Below, piece after piece: positions 1 through 5,761 of a stretch of DNA of 9,402 nt; position 1 is the first letter of the stretch; the number at the start of each line of letters is the position of its first letter. Origin of the DNA: Lachnospiraceae bacterium UBA1258 (GTDB taxonomy: Bacteria > Bacillota > Clostridia > Lachnospirales > Lachnospiraceae); the NCBI GenBank assembly GCA_002308235.1, contig DBVS01000030.1, forward strand, positions 1 to 9,402, read 5' to 3'. Under the pieces are notes generated by a model, which saw only the letters and a list, made by a program, of their open reading frames with translations, had not been told where the DNA came from and ran no database searches. The position numbers and the translations under genes were made by a program.

Positions 1-368
1 ATGTAATAGGTATCCTCCACCTTCACAAGTCTGGGATCGTAAGCATATACGGGCATGAAGGGCTCTCCCTTCTCGTTTACGAAGGGAACCTTGTTTTTGT
101 CGAATTCCCAGTGGATGGCGTCCTTGGAACGTCCGAGATACACATAGGGAATACCGTTGGTCTGTTCTCCTCTGAAAACCCCGATAAAGCCGTCTTCAAA
201 GGGCATTACCGCACTGTTGAAGATACGTGCCACACCTTCCACGGGATTTCTTCCGATGATGGGGTTTTCCGAATATCTCCATACCGGTGCACCCGTAAGA
301 TCTGCGGGTCTCTCCTGCCAGGGAACATTGGGAACCGCGGGACAATTAAGCATTTTCACCTTGCTCAT
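1..368 (-). CDS. GH130 glycoside phosphorylase/hydrolase, 5' part only
   Basis: The first 122 codons are visible; the gene runs off the left edge. The ATG at 368-366 is preceded by a GAAAGGA ribosome site with a rather long spacer of 12 bases. The protein has no signal peptide, so it should be cytoplasmic. Seen: a PWQERP segment near residues 16-21, VWRYSENPII at 29-38, IFNSAV at 49-54, and AYDPR at 109-113. These match the N-terminal layout of family GH130, beta-propeller enzymes that phosphorolyse or hydrolyse beta-mannosides such as mannosyl-glucose, mannosyl-GlcNAc or mannooligosaccharides. In characterised GH130 members the Asp of the DPR motif (here Asp111) is the catalytic acid. The gene follows the solute-binding protein by 80 bases and would process the imported sugar. 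The family is well supported; subfamily and exact substrate cannot be fixed from this fragment. Confidence 0.86.
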   Translation of the reverse strand, partial: MSKVKMLNCPAVPNVPWQERPADLTGAPVWRYSENPIIGRNPVEGVARIFNSAVMPFEDGFIGVFRGEQTNGIPYVYLGRSKDAIHWEFDKNKVPFVNEKGEPFMPVYAYDPRLVKVEDTYY

Positions 369-398
369 ATATTTTATTCATCCTTTCCTGTTTCGCTC

Positions 399-434
399 CT
401 GCGGTTCCTCCCCCAAAGGAGAAAGAAACCGCAG
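399..434 (-). other. Intergenic hairpin between solute-binding protein and GH130 genes
   Basis: An inverted repeat has perfect 8-base arms (CTGCGGTT at 399-406 and AACCGCAG at 427-434). Inside it a second 4-base pairing (CTCC 408-411 with GGAG 418-421) closes a 6-base loop, with an unequal internal bulge between the two stems. It starts 15 bases after the stop codon of the solute-binding protein. On the minus strand it is followed by GAGCGAAACAGG, not a T run, so it is not a canonical intrinsic terminator. By position it may protect the 3' end of the upstream message or partly attenuate read-through into GH130; this role is inferred. Confidence 0.55.
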
Positions 435-448
435 TGCGAATTGATTAC

Positions 449-1924
449 TTATTTGAAAATGGCGTCAAGGGCGTCCTGGAAACTCTGCTTGTAGGTTTCC
501 TGGAACTGTGCGGGGGTCATGGATCCGTTGATGATGGATTCAAGATCGTAAGAAACGCCCAGATCCTCGTAAAGTTCGAAGTTGGGGTGGCTTAAGCAGT
601 CCTTCTGTACTTCGAAGTTTGCATCGTTGATCTCCTTAACCTTTGCGGTCTCGTTGTACCACCAGTTAAGAAGCGCGGGGTTGTCGCGTTTGGAGGTGTC
701 GCCGTCGAACCAGTTGTAAAGATCGTAAAGGAAATTGAAGATCTTTTCGGGCTCTTTTACACCTACGGGGATTACAAAGAAGTTAGCGTTGTTAGCTTTG
801 TAACCTCCGTTTGTATCCTTGTTACCCGAAGGTCCCACGGGCCAGCGAACGAAAGCAACGTCCCAGGTAAGATTTCCTTCTTTACCCTCGGGATAGTTTC
901 CGGAATCGTTCATAACCCAGACTGCAGCAGGGAAAAATGCGATATTTCCCTGGTTGTACTGTCTTCTCATGGAGTCGGAGGGCTTGCCGCCGTCTGCGGA
1001 ATAGTCGTAGGGATAACATACATTATATTTATTATACATGTCCTGCATCATCTGTAAACATTCACCTACAGGTGCGCTTGTTAAGTTACAATCTTTGCCG
1101 CCTGCGATGTTGGTTCCGTTGGACATAAGGAGTTCGCTGAGAGTCTCTCCCGCATATCCGCAGTAGCCGTACTGGTCTGTTTTACCGTCACCGTCGGTAT
1201 CCTGGGTAAGCTTCTGGCAGTACTCGATGAACTTGTCCCAGGTCCACTCGCCGCGCTCGTAAAGGTCTCTGGGATCCTCGAGGTTGTTATCCTTTAACAT
1301 CTGCACATTGAAGCCGATGGGATAGGTATTTGAAAAGTTACCGTTAACCTGAAGGATGCAGGCCTTTCCGTCGCCAAGGTCCAGGTATGAAAATACCTTC
1401 TGGTCGGTGAAAAGGTCGTGATCTGCGGGTAAAATGGTCTTTAAGTCAACCAGAAGCCCGTTACTCTGGGCAGGGATAGCCATGGAGGACTGAACCATGT
1501 AAATGTCGCAGTCGGGTGAACCCGCAAGAACTGAGGTGTTAAGAGATTCCTGGGTTCCGTCGAAGGTAAGGTTTACCCATTCGTAGTCGCAGTTGTACTT
1601 ATCCTCAAGTTTCTTTACAAGATCCCACTTAGCCTGGCTTACCTCGCGGTTGATGGCCTTGGAATTGGCGGTTTCCGCATCATCGCCTTCTACGGGCTGG
1701 TTTGCGGTCCAGTCTGAGGATGCATCCATGCTTTCGTCTGTGGAATCATAGTACTGTCTCCACCAGGAACCTATGGTAATGTGGCGAAAAGCACCCTTGT
1801 CGCCGGTATTTGAATTGCTCGAAGCACTGTCCGAACCCGATGCTCCGGACTTGCCGCATGCTGCGGTAGAAACAGCAAGAATAAGTGCAAGACCGAGAGC
1901 TGCAAATCTTTTTATTCTTTTCAT
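449..1924 (-). CDS. Extracellular sugar-binding lipoprotein of an ABC transporter (family 1 type)
   Basis: This is the solute-binding protein that captures the sugar outside the cell and hands it to the two permeases encoded upstream. The start is set at the ATG 1924-1922, giving 491 residues: AAAGGA lies 7 bases upstream and the product opens with MKRIKRF, a hydrophobic stretch and the lipobox STAAC (Cys23), a classical lipoprotein signal. A Ser/Gly/Asn-rich linker follows. An ATG at 1951 has no ribosome site and would place a charged tail before the signal. The Asp-rich loop DTDGDGKTDQYG (about residues 242-253) recurs in this binding-protein family and resembles a calcium-binding loop. Size fits the larger Clostridia/Paenibacillus members. 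The gene starts 23 bases after the stop of the triple-module lipoprotein. Sugar specificity cannot be read from sequence; the downstream GH130 gene suggests a beta-mannoside. Confidence 0.92.
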   Translation of the reverse strand: MKRIKRFAALGLALILAVSTAACGKSGASGSDSASSNSNTGDKGAFRHITIGSWWRQYYDSTDESMDASSDWTANQPVEGDDAETANSKAINREVSQAKWDLVKKLEDKYNCDYEWVNLTFDGTQESLNTSVLAGSPDCDIYMVQSSMAIPAQSNGLLVDLKTILPADHDLFTDQKVFSYLDLGDGKACILQVNGNFSNTYPIGFNVQMLKDNNLEDPRDLYERGEWTWDKFIEYCQKLTQDTDGDGKTDQYGYCGYAGETLSELLMSNGTNIAGGKDCNLTSAPVGECLQMMQDMYNKYNVCYPYDYSADGGKPSDSMRRQYNQGNIAFFPAAVWVMNDSGNYPEGKEGNLTWDVAFVRWPVGPSGNKDTNGGYKANNANFFVIPVGVKEPEKIFNFLYDLYNWFDGDTSKRDNPALLNWWYNETAKVKEINDANFEVQKDCLSHPNFELYEDLGVSYDLESIINGSMTPAQFQETYKQSFQDALDAIFK

Positions 1925-1931
1925 TTTTTTA

Positions 1932-1937
1932 TCCTTT
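1932..1937 (-). promoter_or_regulatory. Ribosome binding site deciding the solute-binding protein start
   Basis: AAAGGA on the minus strand sits 7 bases before the ATG at 1924-1922. The in-frame ATG at 1951, which overlaps the preceding stop as ATGA, has no purine-rich site before it. The shorter product also begins directly with the lipoprotein signal peptide. Confidence 0.8.
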
Positions 1938-1947
1938 CTCAATGCGA

Positions 1948-3840
1948 TCATTTGGTCTGACCAATGTTTACGGAATAAACCTCAAAGGCCGTGGAAGCTT
2001 CCACTACAAACTGATTTCCCCAGGTTGAAGGATCAGCTCCGTAATATTCCGCAATCATTTCGTGTGTGATCTGGCACAAAGAACCGTCATATACGGCGTA
2101 ACCCTGACCCGAACCGTCAAAGTCGCCCACACCGATTCTCTTCCAGCCTTCGGCACCGCTTGTCATAACGATCCAGATCTCTCCGCTTTCGGAGGTGTAG
2201 GAAATGTTTACAACAGAACCGGGTGTCTTTAACGCTTCAAGAGCCTCATCGGAAAGGGTGATGCCGTAATCTATCTGGGCCCAGCCGTCGCCGGTACCGG
2301 AAATACCCGCATCCACCTGCTTGTTGTTTGCTTTAAACTCTGCCGCTTTTCCGATCTTCACGGAATAAACTTCAAAGTTGGTGTCGGATTCCACGAACAG
2401 AGTGGTATCCCAAGCGGAAGAGTCTTCACCGCATACTGCTGCAATCATGTCGTAGGTTACGTAGCAGATATTGCCGTCTGTGTAAGCATCAACGGAGCCC
2501 GAACCGTCCGCATTGCCGACACCTACTCTCAGCCATGCATTGCCGGAAAGGCCGATCCAGAAGTCACCGGATTCGGAAGTATATTCAACAGCCACCACAG
2601 AACCGGGAGTTCTTAAAGTTTCTATCGCTTCGTCGGAAAGGACCACATCGTAACCTAACTGTCCCCAAGCGCCGCTTGTTCCGCTGAGTCCGATATCGAT
2701 GGCATCCTTGAGAACGATATTGGGAATCTGCCTGCCGATCTTTACGGAGAATACTTCGAAGTCGCCGTCAGACTCGATAAAGATGGACTTATCCCATGCA
2801 GAGGTATCTTCACCGCAGACCTTAACGATCTCTTCGTAAGGGATCTGGGCGATGTTCTTTGAATTGTTAACATACGCAAAGCCCTGGCCTGAACCGTCAG
2901 CGTTACCTACGCCGATCCTGAGCCATGCATTGCCGGAAAGACCCATCCACATATTGCCGGTGGAGGACTGGTAAGAGATTTCCACAACAGAACCGGGAGT
3001 CTTCAAAGCCTCGAACTGCTCGTCGGTAAGCTCCTGATAACCGATCTGGCTCCAAGCGCCGCCTGCGCCCACCAGACCGTCAACGGTGATGGCGCCTGCA
3101 ATACCGAAGAGGTTGGATCTGTCTTCTCCGGTCTCGACCTTAACGTATTCTGCGGAAGTGTCAACGGGAAGCACGTTTCCTGCCGCATCCTTAAAGGAAA
3201 TGGAGTAAACGTAGAGAGCCGTCTCTCTGTCTGCCTTGTAGCTGCTTCCGTCGTTAACCTCAAGAGAAAGCACCAGAGAATTTCCCGCTACCGCCGTCTG
3301 GGGCAGTTCGTAGGATATTTTCTTGGGATTCTGCTTCTCAAGGTAGATCGACCAGGGAGTGTTGCTTCTTTCGTTGTCCTCTCCAAGATAAGCGTATACA
3401 TTACCGGATGTGGCAACGAATTTACCGTTGTCCTTACACTCGGTCTCAAGGGCGAATTCAACGGTCTTTACTTCACCGATCTTATCGCCCAGCAGAGCAT
3501 CCATCTGGATACCCGCAAAGAACTTTCCGCCCTCGGCGGATTCGATCTTAAGAGCTTTTCTTCCGTTACGCGAAACCACGGAAAAAGCGGTTTCTTTTGC
3601 GGCGGGATTTACTGTGGAATCGCTGCCGACAAAACCGTACTTCTCGTCCGCAAACGTAATGCTGGCGGAGTCGTCGTACTCAAAGCCCTTCTGCTCTTCA
3701 ACGGAAGCGGAAGTGCTTGTGCTTGCGCTTACAGGCGTCGATGTCGAATCCGACGCGGAACTCTTTGAATTGCCGCAAGCCGTCATGGTAAGGACCATGG
3801 CTCCTGCCATAAGGCAGGCAAATAATCTTTGCTTCTTCAA
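1948..3840 (-). CDS. Lipoprotein with N-terminal beta-rich domain and three tandem modules; function unknown
   Basis: I do not recognise a named family for the whole protein (630 residues from the TTG start). It opens MKKQRLFACL, then a hydrophobic stretch and lipobox MTAC (Cys22), so it should be lipid-anchored on the outer face of the membrane. A Ser/Thr-rich linker runs to about residue 48. A first domain of roughly 170 residues (about 53-225) has a beta-sandwich, CBM-like look. Three homologous modules follow at about 244-373, 374-501 and 502-628, sharing the signatures TPGSVV, W-GLSGNAWLR and G(N/D)xDGSG, and ending FEV(Y/F)SVxIG. The last module ends at the C-terminus. Lying between the permeases and the binding protein in one operon, it may be a carbohydrate-binding surface accessory or second receptor. 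That is inference; no catalytic motif is apparent. The Trp/Tyr/Phe-rich modules fit ligand binding. Confidence 0.8.
   Translation of the reverse strand: MKKQRLFACLMAGAMVLTMTACGNSKSSASDSTSTPVSASTSTSASVEEQKGFEYDDSASITFADEKYGFVGSDSTVNPAAKETAFSVVSRNGRKALKIESAEGGKFFAGIQMDALLGDKIGEVKTVEFALETECKDNGKFVATSGNVYAYLGEDNERSNTPWSIYLEKQNPKKISYELPQTAVAGNSLVLSLEVNDGSSYKADRETALYVYSISFKDAAGNVLPVDTSAEYVKVETGEDRSNLFGIAGAITVDGLVGAGGAWSQIGYQELTDEQFEALKTPGSVVEISYQSSTGNMWMGLSGNAWLRIGVGNADGSGQGFAYVNNSKNIAQIPYEEIVKVCGEDTSAWDKSIFIESDGDFEVFSVKIGRQIPNIVLKDAIDIGLSGTSGAWGQLGYDVVLSDEAIETLRTPGSVVAVEYTSESGDFWIGLSGNAWLRVGVGNADGSGSVDAYTDGNICYVTYDMIAAVCGEDSSAWDTTLFVESDTNFEVYSVKIGKAAEFKANNKQVDAGISGTGDGWAQIDYGITLSDEALEALKTPGSVVNISYTSESGEIWIVMTSGAEGWKRIGVGDFDGSGQGYAVYDGSLCQITHEMIAEYYGADPSTWGNQFVVEASTAFEVYSVNIGQTK
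1957..2337 (-). repeat. Protein-coding module repeat 3 (C-terminal copy)
   Basis: Third copy of the roughly 128-residue module in the lipoprotein. It keeps LSDEALEALKTPGSVV, YTSESG, GVGDFDGSG and FEVYSVNIG. It is the most diverged copy: GLSGNAWLR of the other two is replaced by MTSGAEGWKR, shifting the position of the conserved Trp, and the GEDTSAW motif becomes GADPSTW. Boundaries are approximate. Confidence 0.8.
2338..2721 (-). repeat. Protein-coding module repeat 2 (middle copy)
   Basis: Second copy of the module. It keeps LSDEAIETLRTPGSVV, YTSESG, IGLSGNAWLRVGVGNADGSG, CGEDSSAWD and FEVYSVKIG. It is closest to repeat 1, including an identical stretch of 20 bases coding part of the GLSGNAW signature (2531-2550 here, 2921-2940 in repeat 1). 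Boundaries are approximate. Confidence 0.82.
2722..3111 (-). repeat. Protein-coding module repeat 1 (first copy)
   Basis: First copy of the module, directly after the N-terminal domain. It shows LTDEQFEALKTPGSVV, YQSSTG, MGLSGNAWLRIGVGNADGSG, CGEDTSAWD and FEVFSVKIG. The alternation of short beta-strand-like segments with Trp/Tyr residues suggests an all-beta fold. Boundaries are approximate. Confidence 0.82.
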
Positions 3841-3848
3841 CTTTTCAT

Positions 3849-3856
3849 CCTCCTTT
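3849..3856 (-). promoter_or_regulatory. Ribosome binding site deciding a TTG start for the repeat lipoprotein
   Basis: A near-perfect AAAGGAGG lies 8 bases before a TTG codon at 3840-3838. The alternative in-frame ATG at 3876 would place 12 mostly polar residues before the lipoprotein signal and put this ribosome site inside the coding region. From the TTG the product begins MKKQRLF, a standard signal-peptide start. No hairpin is evident in the 70-base gap 3841-3910. Confidence 0.85.
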
Positions 3857-3910
3857 GTGATTGTTGAAATTTGCATATATGAACCCCCATTACAAGGTTT
3901 TCATCAAAGG

Positions 3911-4822
3911 TTATCCAACGATACCGCTTCTTTCCACGCCTTCGATAAAGCGCTTCTGAAGGATCAGATAAAGAATGAGTATCGGCAGTACCACCAGCAG
4001 TATCCCGGCATTTACGTGCTGCTGCTGGATGGATACGTTAAGGATTTTGTCCTGGTTGGAAAGTACGCCTGCCAGGGACGATATCTTCTTACTGATGACC
4101 ACGTTCTCGCTTATCAGGAAGAGCTTCGCGTAGAAGGTGTCGTTAAACTGCCATACCAGTGAGAACACAGCCACTGTAATCACCGCAGGCATGGCATTTA
4201 CCAGCATTATCCGGAAATAGGTGTACCAGACTCCCGCTCCGTCCACGAAGGCCGCCTCTTCTATTTCCTTCGGCAGTCCCCTGAAGAACTGGTTGAAGAT
4301 ATAGATGTAAAGTCCGGATCTTACTCCGCAGCCGAGTATCGTCATAAGGAACATGGGCACCACGGTACCCATGACTCCGGGAGTTCCCTTCAGAGCCGTT
4401 ACGATACCGAAGGGGTCGAAAGACTTAAAGGTCATGTACAAAGGAAGCATGATGGTGTGGGCAGGGATCGTGATCATCAAAACCACGCCTGCAAACAGCA
4501 GTCCTTTGAACTTAAAATTGAATCTGGCAAAGCCGTAACCCACCATGGAGCATACAAATACCTGTATGGCCGTAAGGGACACGGTATAAAGAAGGTCTCT
4601 TGCCATGGTGGCAAAATAACCCATTCTTTTTATTACCAGTGCGTACTTTTCCCATGTGGGATACTTCGGGAAAAGAAACATCATGGGATTGTAAAGGTCC
4701 TCCGTGGAAGCTATGGAGTTTACCGCCATCCCGATGACCGGAGCGAGAATGGTGTAGCCGACGCCCACAAGAATGAGCACTCTTAAAAGTGTTACAAGAA
4801 ATTTCTTTACGGAATTCAACAT
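3911..4822 (-). CDS. Carbohydrate ABC transporter permease, MalG/CUT1 type
   Basis: This is the second integral membrane subunit of the sugar importer (303 residues). Six hydrophobic segments are visible, at about residues 11-32, 75-97, 107-130, 150-172, 213-230 and 271-289. The cytoplasmic coupling loop (EAA loop) is at about 187-212, starting IEEAAFVDGAG and ending NAMP, close to the binding-protein-dependent permease consensus that docks on the ATPase. The C-terminal RFIEGVERSGIVG matches the end of MalG-like permeases. The ATG at 4822-4820 is preceded by a strong AGGAGG site, and the gap to the upstream permease is 15 bases, so the two are surely co-expressed and pair in the membrane. Confidence 0.95.
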   Translation of the reverse strand: MLNSVKKFLVTLLRVLILVGVGYTILAPVIGMAVNSIASTEDLYNPMMFLFPKYPTWEKYALVIKRMGYFATMARDLLYTVSLTAIQVFVCSMVGYGFARFNFKFKGLLFAGVVLMITIPAHTIMLPLYMTFKSFDPFGIVTALKGTPGVMGTVVPMFLMTILGCGVRSGLYIYIFNQFFRGLPKEIEEAAFVDGAGVWYTYFRIMLVNAMPAVITVAVFSLVWQFNDTFYAKLFLISENVVISKKISSLAGVLSNQDKILNVSIQQQHVNAGILLVVLPILILYLILQKRFIEGVERSGIVG

Positions 4823-4837
4823 GCCCTTCTCCTCCTT

Positions 4838-5761
4838 TTAGTTGTAGTAGAATGTCCGCTTCTGTATGAGTCTTACTATCAGAGCCAGTATGAGAAGCGT
4901 TACCAAAGTGCTTGCTAAACTGAATACGGCGCTTAAGCCGTAGTTGAACTCTCCGAAGGCAGTGGTGTAAGCAAGATCCACCACTTTACTTCCGGCGAAA
5001 TTATCAACGATGGTGTAGACCACGTTTGTTATGATATGCGGCATCACCATGGGGAAGGTGACCTTCCAGAAGGTTTCATATGCCGTGGCGCCTTCGATCT
5101 TTGCAACCTCGTACATGGAGGGCGTTATGGACTGAAGCGCCGCTATGAAGATGATTATCTGCACTCCGGATGCGGATATTATGTCGTTGATCCTCTGAAC
5201 CGCTGTGGTTATGTAGCTTATGATCTTCACCGGAAGACCGAAGTTGATGAACATGTTTATCAGGTAATCGATATCAAAGGCCAGTACCGTTCCCGAGGCT
5301 TCCCCCACTTCCGCAGCCTGGGTTGCAACTCCACCGTTCATCATGGTTTCGCCAAGGGATATGGCAGCCTTTAACGCTTCGGAATTTAAGATCACCGGCA
5401 GGAAGAAGATTGCTCTTACTATTCCGCGCCCCTTAAATTTCTTGTTGAGCATCATGGCCATAAACAGCGAAAAGAAAATGATCAGAGGCACGTCGATCAG
5501 CATGTTTCCCACAGAGGACGTGAGGGTCTGTTTGAAGGAACCGTGAACCCTGAAGGCATAGATGAAATTATCAAAGCCCACATTCTTAAGGGTGTAGCCC
5601 CCGGCTCCCGGCAGTACGTCCAGCTTCGAAAAAGAAAACTGTACGGTCATCACCAGGCTTCGTATGTAGAAAAAAGCAAAACCTATGAGCCAGGGAAGTA
5701 TGAACAGGTATCCTTTAAGGCTCCTTTTCTGAAGGAGGGTCAGTTTCTTTTTCTTTTTCAT
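4838..5761 (-). CDS. Sugar ABC transporter permease, MalF/CUT1 type
   Basis: This is the first membrane subunit of the importer (307 residues), beginning with a Lys-rich cytoplasmic tail and a first hydrophobic segment at about 17-38. Further segments lie near 84-105, 112-127, 199-213, 242-260 and 275-298. The coupling loop is at about 216-241 (MYEVAKIEGATAYETF, ending MVMP), with EVA in place of the usual EAA and a Glu where Asp-Gly-Ala is common; this is within normal variation. The stretch between the third and fourth segments (about 128-198) is longer than usual for the family and lacks the usual Trp-rich motifs. The ATG overlaps the TGA of the DUF5696 gene by four bases (ATGA), with a GGAGGGAG site inside that gene, indicating translational coupling. 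Confidence 0.94.
   Translation of the reverse strand: MKKKKKLTLLQKRSLKGYLFILPWLIGFAFFYIRSLVMTVQFSFSKLDVLPGAGGYTLKNVGFDNFIYAFRVHGSFKQTLTSSVGNMLIDVPLIIFFSLFMAMMLNKKFKGRGIVRAIFFLPVILNSEALKAAISLGETMMNGGVATQAAEVGEASGTVLAFDIDYLINMFINFGLPVKIISYITTAVQRINDIISASGVQIIIFIAALQSITPSMYEVAKIEGATAYETFWKVTFPMVMPHIITNVVYTIVDNFAGSKVVDLAYTTAFGEFNYGLSAVFSLASTLVTLLILALIVRLIQKRTFYYN

Noticed and set aside
399..434. Intergenic hairpin as an intrinsic terminator
   Set aside because: No T run follows on either strand, and the GH130 gene downstream continues the same operon with its own ribosome site.
111..494. Open plus-strand frame of 127 codons
   Set aside because: Antisense to the GH130 start, which has clear family motifs; the frame also spans the intergenic hairpin.
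1925..1951. ATG at 1951 overlapping the preceding stop as ATGA
   Set aside because: No ribosome site before it, and it would put a charged nonapeptide in front of a good lipoprotein signal; the ATG at 1924 has AAAGGA at the right distance.
1957..3111. Nucleotide tandem repeat or mobile element in this region
   Set aside because: The similarity is mainly at protein level in one continuous reading frame, with no terminal inverted repeats or transposase; it is domain duplication.
3410..4162. Open plus-strand frame of 250 codons
   Set aside because: It lies antisense across the end of the MalG-type permease and the start of the repeat lipoprotein, shows no domain-like composition, and both minus-strand genes have clear family features and ribosome sites.
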